In this document: piece after piece, positions 36,291 through 46,960 of the stretch
How the letters are laid out: each line of letters opens with the position of its first letter
Numbering within the stretch: the stretch's first letter is position 1
NCBI RefSeq assembly: GCF_964030655.1
Contig: NZ_OZ034915.1
Coordinates: forward strand, 62,001-126,000
DNA: 64,000 nucleotides
Reading direction: 5' to 3'
Source: Spiroplasma endosymbiont of Poecilobothrus nobilitatus
GTDB taxonomy: Bacteria > Bacillota_I > Bacilli_A > Mycoplasmatales > Mycoplasmataceae
Position numbers and translations under genes: made by a program
Notes under the pieces: generated by a model
The model's input: the letters and a program-made list of their open reading frames with translations, nothing else
The model's database searches: none
Told to the model about the DNA's origin: nothing

Positions 36291-37123
36291 CAATAATTAA
36301 TAACAACAAAACAAAATATTCAGCAAGAAAAATATGTAAGATTTTGGGTTTATCAAAATCAACGTATTATTATCAAACTAATAAATGTATTAACAAGCAA
36401 GTTAATAATTATGAACAAGAAATTATCAGTACCTTTAATAAAAGCCGCAAAATTTATGGGGCTCGCAAAATTAAAGTTATTTTAAACAGAAAAGATATCA
36501 TCTTATCGCGGCGAAAAATCAGATTCTTTATGATCAAAAATAATTTGGTTTCTAAATACACCAAATTAAAATATCATAATCATAAAACAACAGTCAATAA
36601 TGACCAAATTAATAATATTTTAAATCGTCAATTTAACAACAAAAAACCTAATGAAGTTATTGTTAGTGATTTAACATATGTTCAAGTTGGCGCTAAATGA
36701 CATTATATTTGTTTATTAATTGACTTGTTTAATCGTGAAATAATTGGTTATAGTGCTGGGCCGAATAAAACAGCCGAACTGGTCCAACAAGCTTTTCATA
36801 AAATAACACGGCCATTAAATCAAATAACTCTATTTCATACTGATCGTGGTAATTAGTTTAAAAATAAAATCATTGATGAAATTTTAATAACTTTTAATAT
36901 TAAAAGATCATTAAGCAATAAAGGCTGCCCTTATGATAATGCTGTGGCTGAAACAACTTGCAAAACTTTTAAAACTGAATTTATTAAGGGTAAAAAATTT
37001 AAAAATTTAACACAATTAAAATACGAACTTTTTGATTTTGTGCATTGATATAACAATATTCGAATTCATGGCAGTTTAAATTATTTATCTCCAGTTACTT
37101 TTAGAAAACAAATGTCTATATAA
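36285..37123 (+). pseudogene. IS-C orfB transposase (copy 3), nonsense mutant
   Basis: GAG is TAG at 36854-36856, inside the second catalytic motif (FHTDRGN, stop, F). One Tyr near the catalytic Glu is Cys (TTCKTFK). Otherwise open to TAA at 37121. Confidence 0.85.
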
Positions 37124-37286
37124 AAAGTGTCCTAAAAAGTGTTGCCATTCCAATCGTAAGTTATTTTATAATTGAAAATCGTTTATTTACTTAATATTTA
37201 GTAATTAATTTGCTTAATGATTAAATTTTAAAAGGTAGTAATTATCCTTATTTTATAGTAAGATTACATCTAGGGGGGAAAATGTT

Positions 37287-37525
37287 ATGATTGAAATGAC
37301 AGTACGAAAAACAAGTGAACAAGTGAACAAGGGAATAATCATTATTCTTTTACTAAAACTTTATCATTTGATAATACAATTGGAGGAAAACGTAATCAAG
37401 AATCATTAAACCATAGTATTGCTCATGCAATAGCTTCTTTAAGAGTACAACATGGATTTTCTTGAGAGGATATTAATGAATGTATTGAATGTATTAAAAT
37501 TAAAAATGTTTCAGAAAAAAAATAA
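37287..37525 (+). pseudogene. Hypothetical protein broken by an 8-bp tandem duplication
   Basis: MIEMTVRKTSEQ, then AAGTGAAC is repeated twice in tandem (about 37311-37326), shifting the frame. Removing one unit restores GNNHYSFTKTLSFDNTIGG, HSIAHAIASLRVQHGFSW and a stop at 37523, 76 residues. A strong GGGGGG RBS lies upstream. Family not recognised. Confidence 0.55.
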
Positions 37526-37530
37526 ATTAA

Positions 37531-37704
37531 TATAAAAGACTTTGTTTTAAAATATTAAAATATCAAGAATTAATATTGGCGGAAGAGAAAACATTAGAGA
37601 AACTTGTTAGTCCTAGTCATATGCTAACAAACATTGATGATTTTTTAAATAATTTTAAGTGGAAAAGACAACAAAAAGTTAACAATTTAATTAAGAAAAT
37701 ATAA
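37531..37704 (+). pseudogene. Short hypothetical reading frame
   Basis: Open frame without a start: ELILAEEKTLEKLVSPSHML then DDFLNNFKWKRQQKVNN, ending TAA at 37702. It may be the 3' part of the preceding broken gene. Confidence 0.3.
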
Positions 37705-37773
37705 CAAATTTATTGCTTTATTATATTTTCTAGTTATAATTAATAATGTTAATTTAGTTTAGTGGTAATTTTT

Positions 37774-38112
37774 ATGATTGAAAAAATTAATGTAGCTAAA
37801 ATTGCATATTTAGTTCATGCAGCAGTAATTACAGTTCCTGGGGTTGCTGGATTCGCAAAGGTTGATGATACTGAAAATAATGAAGACAATGTGATAATGC
37901 TACTTAAAGATTACTCACAGTCAATTAAATTGAGACAAGATAATCGTACTTTTTATATAGAAATCTTTATTATTTTGCTAGAAGGAGTAAATATTAAAGA
38001 TATTGCCCGAGAAATACAAATTAGGATTAAATATGAATTAGAAAAACTGGATATTTATTCAAACGATATTATGATTTATGTGAATGTAAATATTCAAGAC
38101 TTATTAATTTAG
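37774..38112 (+). CDS. yloU: Asp23/Gls24 family protein YloU
   Basis: 112 residues. AYLVHAAVITVPGVAGF near the N-terminus and YIEIFIILLEGVNIKDIARE, then a YVNVNIQDL end are the Asp23 pattern. Start ATG 37774; an in-frame GTG lies at 37762. It precedes the DAK2-domain gene, as in Bacillus. Confidence 0.8.
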   Translation: MIEKINVAKIAYLVHAAVITVPGVAGFAKVDDTENNEDNVIMLLKDYSQSIKLRQDNRTFYIEIFIILLEGVNIKDIAREIQIRIKYELEKLDIYSNDIMIYVNVNIQDLLI

Positions 38113-38223
38113 GTAAGAAATTTATTAAAATTAGATATTTGAATAATGCAAGATTTACAATTATATCACTTAGGAGAACTAAAAAAGAGAAATTAATTGA
38201 TGAAAAATGTAAAGGTGATAGAA

Positions 38224-39843
38224 ATGGAATTTAATGCAAAATCTTTTAAAGATTCACTGATCAGCGGTTATAATAATTTATATAATTTTTATCCAGAAAT
38301 TGATAAATTAAATGTTTTTCCAGTTCCTGATGGCGATACAGGAACAAATATGAATTTAACGATGACTAATGCTGTTAAGGAAATTAATGAACTCAATTCG
38401 GAGTCAATTAGTAAGGTTGCTGATGTTTTTGCACGTGGCTTAATTATGGGAGCTCGTGGCAATTCGGGTGTTATTTTGTCACAGATCTTTCGTGGTTTTG
38501 CCAATGGTTTAAAAGAATTTGATGAATTAAATTTCGATTCAGTTAAAGCAGGAATTTCACAAGCAAATGAGGTTGCTTATAAAGCGGTAATGAAGCCGGT
38601 TGAAGGAACAATTTTAACTGTAATTCGTGAAACTGCGGAACATGTTTCAACATTAAAAAAAGAAATCCCTGTTCCAAAGTTATTCCAAAAAATTGTTGAT
38701 TTTGCAACTGAGTCATTGAAACACACTCCGGAGTTACTACCAGTTTTGAAAGAAGTTGGTGTTGTTGATTCGGGTGGTTTTGGTTTAGTAAAAATATTTG
38801 AAGGCATTACAGAATATTGAAAAACAGGAAAAATTGTGCCACAACGAAAAAAACAGGTTGAAAATACTGGTGAAAATGTTGTTATGGATTTACAAAATGA
38901 AGAATTTGGTTATTGTACTGAAGCAATTGTAATGTTAGATCATAAGCATATTAATAAAATTAATGTAATGCAGATTCGCCAAACATTAGAAGATCAAGGT
39001 GGAAAATCAATTGTTGCAGTTGTTGATAATGATATTTTAAAAGTTCATGTCCACACTTTACTTCCTGGTTATATTTTAGCTTTTTTACAACAACATGGTG
39101 AGTTTAAAAATATTAAAATTGAAAATATGAATTTACAAGCAGCCAAACATGTTAAGACAATTAAAGTTGATCGGCAATTGAAAAATCCGTCCGCCATTAT
39201 TGCTGTCACACCATCAAATGGCATTGCCAATTTTTTCAAAACTGATTTAAATATTCAATTTACGGTTAATGGTGGAGCATCAATGAATCCATCAACGGAT
39301 GATTATTTAAGTGCAATTGAATCAGTTGATGCGGTTGATGTCTTTATTTTACCGAACAATAGTAATGCAATTTTAGCAGCACAACAAGCAGCGAAAGTTG
39401 AACGTAAGTCAAATGTCTATGTTGTGCCAACAACATCAATTCAAGAAGGAATGGTAGCAGCTTTATCATTTGAACCGGGAGAGACACTGAAAAAGATTTA
39501 TTCAACATTAAAAGCAAGTCTTAAAAATGTGACAAGTTTGTCAATTACTGTTTCAGCAAAAACGACTTCAATTGATGGTGTTAAAATTAACAAAGGAGAA
39601 TATATGGGAATTATGAATAAAAAAATTATTTGTTCATTTCCAACCTTATCACGAACAATGAAATACTTGTTTGACCGAGCAATTACAAAATCAACAGAAA
39701 TTGTTACAATTTTTGCTGGCGAAGAAGCAGAAACACGCGATATTAATGCAATTCGAAAATATTTAGATGAAAGTTTTGATGTTGAATATGAATTTATTGA
39801 TGGTGATCAAACATTATACCCATTTTTAATTGCTGTAGAATAA
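38224..39843 (+). CDS. fakA: DAK2-domain protein, fatty acid kinase FakA/YloV type
   Basis: 539 residues. The N-terminal kinase domain has PVPDGDTGTNM (metal-binding aspartates) and GARGNSGVILSQI for nucleotide binding; a middle domain and a C-terminal DegV-like domain follow. In Firmicutes FakA phosphorylates fatty acids bound by a FakB/DegV protein. ATG 38224 has AAAGGTGAT upstream; an upstream in-frame ATG at 38200 is less likely. IS-A copy 4 is inserted seven bases after its stop and does not affect it. Confidence 0.9.
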
Positions 39844-39850
39844 ATAAAAA

Positions 39851-40993
39851 TTTTAATTTTGTAGAAAACTCTTGATGAAATAAAAAAAATCATCAATATG
39901 ATAACTTTAAAAGAAAATTATATAAACTTTTAATATTGTTATTTAACTTTTTTATACGTTAAAATATAATACCGATGATTGTTGGTTTGGCGTTAAACCT
40001 TTATGCTGGTATTTTCATTTTCAGAGATTTAAATAATTTTGAATGTTCGTGAAACCTAAGCCATGATAATGAATTAAGGATTCTTTAAGATTTGATTGTA
40101 ATTTACTAATTTTATTTAACTTCCGATAACTAGCATCAGGATTTGTGCTAGTTTTAGTTGCTAATAAAATAGAATTTGTTTGTTTTGCTACTAATAAATA
40201 TAATGGTTGCATGTCAGAAATAATAATTTAATTTTCTTTGATTAATTGTTTATTAATATTTTCAATAATTCACTGTTTTTGTAATCGTTTTGTGTTGGTT
40301 GATTTAACATAAATATTATTATTGCTATCAACAGCCATTTGAATACAACATTTAGTGTTGGTTGAAAATGAATCAAGATGAATTTTTCTTTTATCAAATT
40401 TATCTTTAAAATTACCTTTGTGGATTTCTTTAATAAATGTTTCATCGATTTGAATTTGGCCATTTAACGTTTTAAATTTTAATTGGGTGTTTTCTAATTG
40501 TTTTGATTTCATTATTTTTTGGCGATTATATCAAGCGGTTTTCGGTTATGTTTTAATAAAGTGGGAAATCATTTTACTAGATTGGCCTAATAATGAAATT
40601 TGAATCAATAAATTTAACTGTTCATAATTTAAATGACTTCAATACGTAAAATGATCACGAAAAGCATCAAAACTAGCACGACATTTTTTGCATAAATATT
40701 TTTGTTTTCCTTCAGGATTATGACCATTTTTAACACAATAAAAAGATTGACAATTAGGACATTTAATACCTTTATCCATAAATTTTTGATCAATTTCATT
40801 TAAGCGTTTTTGTTTTTTAATTAATTCTGCTTCTTTTTTGACTTTTTCATGAAATTCTAAAAATTGATCATCTGTTAAACTATTTATTAATTCTTCAATT
40901 ATTTTTTCCATTAATTATTCACCTCTTATATTAAGAATATACCTAATTTTAGGTATATTTTATAAATATCAAGAGTTTTCTACAAAATTAAAG
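39851..40993 (-). mobile_element. IS-A copy 4, complete ends
   Basis: 1143 bp flanked by the 8-bp duplication AATAAAAA (39843-39850 and 40994-41001). Terminal repeats intact. Confidence 0.93.
39952..40911 (-). pseudogene. IS-A transposase (copy 4), nonsense mutant
   Basis: Full-length 320-codon frame with one TAA where intact copies have TCA (ENSIIISD; plus 40229, AATTTAATTTT), just before the second catalytic Asp. Confidence 0.88.
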
Positions 40994-41036
40994 AATAAAA
41001 ATAATAAAATGAATTTAAGTTTTTTATTTATTTATC

Positions 41037-41064
41037 TTGAAATGAATTATGAATATGATAATAT
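41037..41064 (+). promoter_or_regulatory. Promoter of the tRNA cluster
   Basis: -35 TTGAAA (41037-41042), 16-base spacer, -10 TAATAT (41059-41064), about 20 bases upstream of tRNA-Cys. Confidence 0.55.
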
Positions 41065-41084
41065 AGTAGGGGTTTAGATTTTAT

Positions 41085-41160
41085 GGCACTATAGCCAAGG
41101 CGGCTAAGGCATGGGACTGCAACTCCCCGATCGTCGGTTCGAATCCGACTAGTGCCTCCA
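41085..41160 (+). tRNA. tRNA-Cys (GCA)
   Basis: Acceptor GGCACTA/TAGTGCC, anticodon loop CTGCAAC, encoded CCA. Confidence 0.95.
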
Positions 41161-41201
41161 TTTAAATCTGCTCAACATTTAAATACTGCTTTATTTCTTA
41201 T

Positions 41202-41278
41202 GCGCCCATAGATCAATTGGATAGATCGTTTGACTACGGATCAAAAGGTTGAGGGTTCGAATCCTTCTGGGCGCGCCA
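41202..41278 (+). tRNA. tRNA-Arg (ACG)
   Basis: Acceptor GCGCCCA/TGGGCGC, anticodon loop CTACGGA, encoded CCA. The wobble A is probably converted to inosine. Confidence 0.95.
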
Positions 41279-41300
41279 TTTATTTAAATGTTATTTTTTT

Positions 41301-41377
41301 CGGAAAGTAGCTTAGCTTGGTAGAGCACTCGGTTTGGGACCGAGGGGTCGCAGGTTCGAATCCTGTCTTTCCGACCA
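41301..41377 (+). tRNA. tRNA-Pro (UGG)
   Basis: Acceptor CGGAAAG/CTTTCCG, anticodon loop TTTGGGA, encoded CCA. Confidence 0.95.
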
Positions 41378-41393
41378 TTTTTTATACTATTTT

Positions 41394-41469
41394 GGGCCCG
41401 TAGCTCAGCTGGGAGAGCACCTGCCTTGCACGCAGGGGGTCGACGGTTCGATCCCGTTCGGGTCCACCA
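41394..41469 (+). tRNA. tRNA-Ala (UGC)
   Basis: Acceptor GGGCCCG/CGGGTCC, anticodon loop CTTGCAC, encoded CCA. Confidence 0.95.
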
Positions 41470-41500
41470 TTAACTTTAATAAAGCAATTAAACTTGATAT

Positions 41501-41577
41501 GGCGGGATAGCTCAGCTGGTTAGAGCGCTCGGCTCATACCCGGGAGGTCAAGAGTTCAAGTCTCTTTCTCGCTACCA
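41501..41577 (+). tRNA. tRNA-Met (CAU), elongator
   Basis: GGCGGGATAGCTCAGCTGG and loop CTCATAC resemble Bacillus elongator tRNA-Met. Three CAU tRNAs lie in this cluster; assignment among them is by overall likeness. Confidence 0.85.
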
Positions 41578-41578
41578 C

Positions 41579-41655
41579 GGACCCTTAGCTCAGTTGGTTA
41601 GAGCATCCGGCTCATAACCGGATGGTCACTGGTTCAAGTCCAGTAGGGTCCACCA
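41579..41655 (+). tRNA. tRNA-Ile2 (CAU, lysidine type)
   Basis: GGACCCTTAGCTCAGTTGG, loop CTCATAA, and the TGGTTCAAGTCCA T-arm resemble tRNA-Ile2 whose C34 is modified to lysidine by TilS to read AUA. Confidence 0.8.
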
Positions 41656-41696
41656 TTTATTATTTAGTTGCTTTACGAGCATTTTTGGAAGATTAC

Positions 41697-41779
41697 CCAA
41701 GCCTGGTTGAAGGGATCGGTCTTGAAAACCGATAGGCGGCGAAAGCCGCGCGGGGGTTCGAATCCCTCATCTTCCGCCA
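41697..41779 (+). tRNA. tRNA-Ser (UGA)
   Basis: Acceptor GGAAGAT/ATCTTCC, anticodon UGA, and the long variable arm GGCGGCGAAAGCCGC. Confidence 0.95.
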
Positions 41780-41830
41780 TTTTTCAAAAAAAACTTGCAA
41801 TTAAAAGTTAAGTTATGATAGTATTAAAAT

Positions 41831-41905
<75 letters not shown>

Positions 41906-41907
41906 AT

Positions 41908-41983
41908 GGTCTTGTAGTGAAGTGGTTATCATGCCTCTCTGTCACAGAGGAGATCGCGGGTTCAAGTCCCGTCAAGACCGCCA
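41908..41983 (+). tRNA. tRNA-Asp (GUC)
   Basis: Acceptor GGTCTTG/CAAGACC, anticodon loop CTGTCAC, encoded CCA. Confidence 0.95.
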
Positions 41984-41988
41984 ATCGT

Positions 41989-42064
41989 GGTTCAGTAGCT
42001 CAGTTGGTAGAGCATTTGATTGAAGCTCAAAGTGTCGGCAGTTCAATTCTGTCCTGAACCACCA
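41989..42064 (+). tRNA. tRNA-Phe (GAA)
   Basis: Acceptor GGTTCAG/CTGAACC, anticodon loop TTGAAGC, encoded CCA. Last tRNA of the cluster. Confidence 0.95.
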
Positions 42065-42159
42065 TTGAATTTAGTTAAAAATACCCCTATACTCTAAATT
42101 AATCATAGATTAGTTTAGATTTTTTTATTTTTGTTATACAATTAATAAAGGTGATGGGA

Positions 42160-42869
42160 ATGTTTTAAAGATTAACAAAAGATATAACCTTTTATTTAAA
42201 ACGTGGAAAGTGAAAGTTTGCGTTAAATGAAGACAATTTTAAATATAAACCACGCTTTGTATTAGACCGTTATCAGAAAAAGATGGTAACTGAGAATTTC
42301 CGTAATTTTAAATATTGAATTTTTAAACGTTGAATTTTAAAAAATTTTGCTTATACCCAAGATTTTATTCATCGGTTTTATAAATATCAACGGAAATTAG
42401 ATTTAGTGTTAACTGGTCGTGAACAAGAGTTTATTTATAATGTTGAAGAAGTTAATTTCACATTATGACGCCCTTTAAAAATTTTACCAGTGACATTTGA
42501 TTTACAACCAAATGAAAAGTGCCATTTTAAAAATAATGATGTTAATATTCATATTTTTATAGCCCATAAAGATATTAAGTTTTTTTGTAAGGGTGTTTTA
42601 TTAATTACACTAATAAGCGGTTTATTATTGACGGTTTAGATAAGAATAATAATAAGAAAGTAGTTCAGTTTAATTTAACAGATATTTCAAATGTTGAATT
42701 TATTGATATTGGTGTTAAAATTACGGCTGGAAAGCAAACTTATTTGATTCGGGAAAATAATCATATGTTAATTTTAGCATTGCTTTATCGTTGCTTGAGG
42801 CAAAAGAAAGTTACCTTTGATTTTAAAAAACTACCACTAAATTTTAAGATAGAAAGATGAGAGAGATAA
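42160..42869 (+). pseudogene. Conserved hypothetical protein with a PH/GRAM-like motif, broken
   Basis: ATG 42160 after AAGGTGATGG; codon 3 is TAA. The frame then runs through RLTKDITFYLKRGKWKF to CKGVLLIT, where an AC dinucleotide is duplicated (near 42605) and shifts the frame. In the next frame NKRFIIDGLDKNNNKK and FNLTDISNVEFIDIGVKI follow to TAA at 42867. The segment LLITNKRFIIDGL with the following strand resembles bacterial PH or GRAM-like domains; this is only a resemblance. Confidence 0.5.
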
Positions 42870-42870
42870 A

Positions 42871-43494
42871 ATGATTTTAAAAAATGCGAAAATAATTTGT
42901 GAAGAAGAAGTAATTTCAACTGGTTGAATTGAAATTGAAGATAATAAAATTGTTAAAATTACAGCAGGTCACGCTGACCAAGCAGGCTATGATTTGTAGC
43001 GAGCAATTATTATGCCTGGTTTTATTGACTGTCATGTGCATGGTGGATATGGTGAAGATACTGAAAAAAGAACAATTGCTAGTTTTCAAAAATTTTCTCA
43101 AGCAGTACCGCAAGAAGGAATTACCAAATATTGCCAAGCAATTATTACTGGCAGTGATGATACTTTAACGAAAATTTTAACGGTATATCAAGATTATAAG
43201 AAAAATTATAATAAGGGTCCGCAAGCACGACAAATTGGTGCCCATTTAGAAGGGTTTTTTATTTCCCATAATTTTAAAGGTGTGCATGATGAAACATTAT
43301 TGCAAGAACCAAACATTCACCTTTTAGAAAAATGAATAAAAGCTTCAAATAATAACATTCGGATTGTCACATATGCGCCCGAAGAAGAAAATGGTACTTT
43401 TACAAAGTTTTTATTAGAGCATCAAATTTTACCGTCAATTGGACATTCAAATGCAACATATGATTTAGTAGCAAAACGAGTAGCTGGAATGGCA
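42871..43494 (+). pseudogene. nagA: N-acetylglucosamine-6-phosphate deacetylase, truncated
   Basis: MILKNAKIICEEEVISTGW then MPGFIDCHVHGGYGEDTE, the HxH metal site of the amidohydrolase, and GAHLEGFFIS, then LPSIGHSNATYD. TAG at 42997-42999 interrupts before the metal site, and IS-C removes the last part from 43495. It would have released acetate from GlcNAc-6-P. Confidence 0.9.
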
Positions 43495-43513
43495 ACACTT
43501 TTTAGGACACTTT

Positions 43514-44293
43514 TTATATAGACATTTGTTTTCTAAAAGTAACTGGAGATAAATAATTTAAACTGCCATTAATTCGAATATTGTTATATCAATGCACAAA
43601 ATCAAAAAGTTCGTATTTTAATTGTGTTAAATTTTTAAATTTTTTACCATTAATAAATTCAGTTTTAAAAGTTTTGTAAGTTGTTTCAGCCACAGCATTA
43701 TCATAAGGGCAGCCTTTATTGCTTAATGATCTTTTAATATTAAAAGTTATTAAAATTTCATCAATGATTTTATTTTTAAACTCATTACCACGATCAGTAT
43801 GAAATAGAGTTATTTGATTTAATGGTCGTGTTATTTTATGAAAAGCTTGTTGGACCAGTTCGGCTGTTTTATTCGGCCCAGCACTATAACCAATTATTTC
43901 ACGATTAAACAAGTCAATTAATAAACAAATATAATGTCATTTAGCGCCAACTTGAACATATGTTAAATCACTAACAATAACTTCATTAGGTTTTTTGTTG
44001 TTAAATTGACGATTTAAAATATTATTAATTTGGTCATTATTGACTGTTGTTTTATGATTATGATATTTTAATTTGGTGTATTTAGAAACCAAATTATTTT
44101 TGATAATAAAGAATCTTATTTTTCGCCGCGATAAGATGATATCTTTTCTGTTTAAAATAACTTTAATTTTGCGAGCCCCATAAATTTTGCGACTTTTATT
44201 AAAGGCACTGATAATTTCTTGTTCATAATTATTAACTTGCTTGTTAATACATTTATTAGTTTGATAATAATACGTTGATTTTAATAAACCCAA
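43514..44293 (-). CDS. IS-C orfB transposase (copy 4)
   Basis: Open with UGA as Trp. The DDE motifs VSDLTYV, FHTDRGNEF and AVAETTYK are complete. The first residues read GLLKSTYYY (Ser to Leu versus other copies), and KGKK is NGKK. With copy 2 this is one of two IS-C copies without nonsense codons. Normally made as an OrfAB fusion by -1 frameshift. Confidence 0.83.
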
Positions 44294-44346
44294 AATCTTA
44301 CATATTTTTCTTACTGAATATTTTGTTTTGTTGTTATTAATTATTG

Positions 44347-44625
44347 TTATTTTTTGGCCATTATCAGTGCGGCTTGCTTTAAAATGTCATTTTCCATTTT
44401 CAAGTCTTTAAGTTCTTTTCGTAAAGTTATTATTTCATTTTCTTCTAGTGTGCGATTGTCTTTTGCTTTAAATGAACCAGAATTATTATAATTTTTAACT
44501 CAACTATAAATAGTTGGTTTTGGTAAATTATATTCTTGCCCTAGATTAATAACACTTTTACCATTTTTATATAGCATGACAATTTGTTTTTTAAATTCTT
44601 CAGAGTATGAAGTTTTATTTCCCAT
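44347..44625 (-). CDS. IS-C orfA (copy 4)
   Basis: 92 residues, intact, ending at the A6 slippage site. Confidence 0.85.
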
Positions 44626-44706
44626 TTTTATATTCCTTCTTTCTTAATAATTTTATCTAATTTTGAAGTCTATATAATTATGGTCCTAATAATTGTAGCC
44701 CATCCA

Positions 44707-45263
44707 CACTTAAATATTAATAAAAAGCATACTTATGTACCATTAGGTACAGGTGATTATATAGCTTATGCGAAAGAATATGATAATTTAATTGCAAAAG
44801 CAGGGGGAATTAACTTACAATTATTAGGCCTTGGTACTAATGGACATGTTGGTTTTAATGAACCACCAGCGGATTTTAATTCTTTAACAGGTGTTATGGA
44901 TTTAGTTCCTTCAACAATTGAAGTTAATTGCTCGTTTTTTTGCTTCACCAGGTGATATTCCCCACCAAGTAGTGTCAATAGGCATTAAATCAATTTTAAA
45001 TGCAAAAAAAAATTATTTTAATTGTTAATGGTACAAATAAAGCACACGCGGTTAAGCAACTAGTTTAAGGTGAAATTAGTAACTTATGACCTTGTACAGC
45101 TTTGCAAATGCATCAAGTGTTACTGTTGTAGTTTATAAAACAGCTGCTGGATTATTACAAACACGAGGAATTAATCTTAACTAAAAATGAATTAAAAGAA
45201 AATTTAATAATATTAATAAAAACCTTTTTTGTTCAAAGAAATACTTTTTTAGCAGAAGTATAA
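44707..45263 (+). pseudogene. nagB: Glucosamine-6-phosphate deaminase, truncated and frameshifted
   Basis: YVPLGTGDYIAYAKEYDNLI and LQLLGLGTNGHVGFNEPP are NagB active-site segments. A T insertion at 44928 (AATTGCTCG) shifts the frame after STIEVN; RFFASPGDIPHQVVSIGIKS continues in the next frame. A TAA near 45066 and more shifts follow. The N-terminal half is missing at the IS-C junction. Confidence 0.85.
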
Positions 45264-45409
45264 CAATATCAGTGAGAAAAATTGGACACAGTAATTATTC
45301 AAAAGAGTTTTTTATTAAAACTTTTTTTGAGTGATACAATTTAAGTACTATTTACTAACTAGATAATAATTAAAACACGCTCTTAATTTTAAGATTGGGG
45401 GTATGCTCT

Positions 45410-46006
45410 ATGACTGAAATTGAACAATTATTATCACAGTCATATGCTGAATGCGTTAATTATTTATTAAAAAAATATGGGCCAGTTGCAAAAGAATAAT
45501 TTTCTGATTATGGTTGTACCAAAAAGGCAAGTGGAATCACGTGGGGAAATGAAGGCTTATATATTCATCATATTGATGAAGAAAAAGCAATTATGTTATC
45601 AACTCCGACATATGCAAAGAAAAATCCATTTTATTATCAAAAAGCTGATCATTTAGTTTATTGCAATTTATTAGAGCATTTAGTTTTACATATTAAAATT
45701 GTTGAATATCCAAATCCAGCCCAAAATCCTGATGAAACCTGTGGGGTAGGTGGAATCTATAATTATATTGTTCATGAATTAAATGATATTTATAGTGGAA
45801 TTGTTTATAAACAAGCTTGAAAACAAAAAGCGACAGAAATTATTTTGCCACTTAAAAATGATTATTTTAAATTCATCAAACAACTAGTAAACCTTAATTT
45901 TGATTATGCCTTACTAAAATTTTTTAATACTAAATATGGTTTGTGAAGTAATGATAAAAATAAAGAAATCTATAAAAGATTGAAAAAACTAGGAGTAACA
46001 AGCTAA
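45410..46006 (+). pseudogene. Hypothetical HNH-like protein with an in-frame TAA
   Basis: 199 codons: MTEIEQLLSQSYAECVNYLL, TAA at 45497-45499 (codon 30), then TWGNEGLYIHHIDEEKAIML and HLVYCNLLEHLVLHIKI. The IHHID, N and H spacing resembles an HNH/His-Me finger nuclease core, but the loop between is long. The rest is open with UGA/Trp. Strong GGGGG RBS upstream. Not recognised with certainty. Confidence 0.5.
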
Positions 46007-46026
46007 TATGTAAAGCTTTAACAAAT

Positions 46027-46056
46027 AAAAAAACATCTCTTTTGAAATGTTTTTTT
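46027..46056. terminator. Bidirectional terminator between the HNH-like gene and rpsD
   Basis: AAAAAAACAT (46027-46036) and ATGTTTTTTT (46047-46056) pair; T runs on both strands. Genes converge here. Confidence 0.7.
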
Positions 46057-46072
46057 AAACTAAACGGTTGTA

Positions 46073-46669
46073 TCATTCAACAATTAGCGCTTCATTAATA
46101 TTTCTATTTAGTTCTTCGCGAAGAGGGAAACGAACATATGTTCCTGTCATTTTAGTTTTATCAAATTTAACAAATTCTAATGTACTAACTTGACTATCTA
46201 AACTTTCTAAAATCTTAACATTTTTTTGTGAACTTTCTTTTACACTAATCATATCACCAGGTTTACAATTATACGATGGAATATCAACTTTCTTCCCATT
46301 AACAAGAATATGAGCATGATTTACTAATTGACGAGCTCCTGTTCTTGTTTGCGATAGTCCCATACGATGCACGATGTTATCTAAACGTGATTCTAACATA
46401 ATTAAGAAGTTTGTTCCGGCAATCCCTTTCATTTTTTTTGATTTACTGTAAGTGTTACGGAATTGACGTTCTGTTAAACCATACATGTAACAAACTTTTT
46501 GTTTTTCATGTAATTGTAATCCATAGTTTGATAATTTTGAACGACGTTGTCCATGTTGACCAGGTGGTGTTGTTCTTTTTTTCCCTTTTGAAAACTCTTT
46601 GTCGTTTTCTAAGATACTAAAACCATATCTTCTTGCTTTTTTAAATATACTTCCACGATAACGCGCCAT
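46073..46669 (-). CDS. rpsD: 30S ribosomal protein S4
   Basis: 198 residues: [20 protein letters not shown], the S4 domain [17 protein letters not shown] then [17 protein letters not shown]. Full length. AGGAGG RBS. Alone on the minus strand, as is usual for rpsD in Firmicutes. Confidence 0.97.
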   Translation of the reverse strand: MARYRGSIFKKARRYGFSILENDKEFSKGKKRTTPPGQHGQRRSKLSNYGLQLHEKQKVCYMYGLTERQFRNTYSKSKKMKGIAGTNFLIMLESRLDNIVHRMGLSQTRTGARQLVNHAHILVNGKKVDIPSYNCKPGDMISVKESSQKNVKILESLDSQVSTLEFVKFDKTKMTGTYVRFPLREELNRNINEALIVE

Positions 46670-46728
46670 TAAAAAAACCTCCTATATATCATTATGACAT
46701 ACAAAAAGATTCATTGAATTGCTCTAAT

Positions 46729-46763
46729 AAAGGAAGTTTTTTGCTTCGCCCTAACAGCTAGGG
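46729..46763 (-). promoter_or_regulatory. Structured leader of rpsD
   Basis: On the minus strand CCCTA/TAGGG (46749-46763) and then GAAG/CTTC form adjacent hairpins about 70 bases upstream of rpsD. Firmicute rpsD genes often have an S4-binding autoregulatory leader; whether this is one is inferred from position. Confidence 0.35.
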
Positions 46764-46960
46764 TTACTTTAACATTAAATCTTAATTAATAAAAAACTAA
46801 GAACATTATTATGCAATTCTGCTGCTTCTCTGTGTTGTCTAAAGAATATTGTATAATAAAATCAAGGATAATTCAATATTTTTTTCTAATTTTTAATGTA
46901 ATATCTTTTGCAAGTGCTATAATTCAATTGATATATAGTAATGATTGGGGGCTAGACAAA

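Larger units (their letters stand above)
35931..37152 (+). mobile_element. IS-C copy 3
   Basis: 1222 bp from TGGATAGGC to GCCATTCCA. No target duplication, and the distal part of IS-A does not resume, so a deletion accompanied or followed insertion. Confidence 0.9.
43495..44706 (-). mobile_element. IS-C copy 4, joining nagA to nagB
   Basis: 1212 bp from TGGAATGGC to CATCCA. No target duplication: the left flank is the middle of nagA, the right flank the middle of nagB. Confidence 0.9.

Noticed and set aside
38289-38807. Minus-strand frames opposite fakA
   Set aside because: Shadows of the DAK2 domain coding sequence.
46411-46620. Plus-strand frame opposite rpsD
   Set aside because: Antisense shadow of a well conserved ribosomal protein gene.
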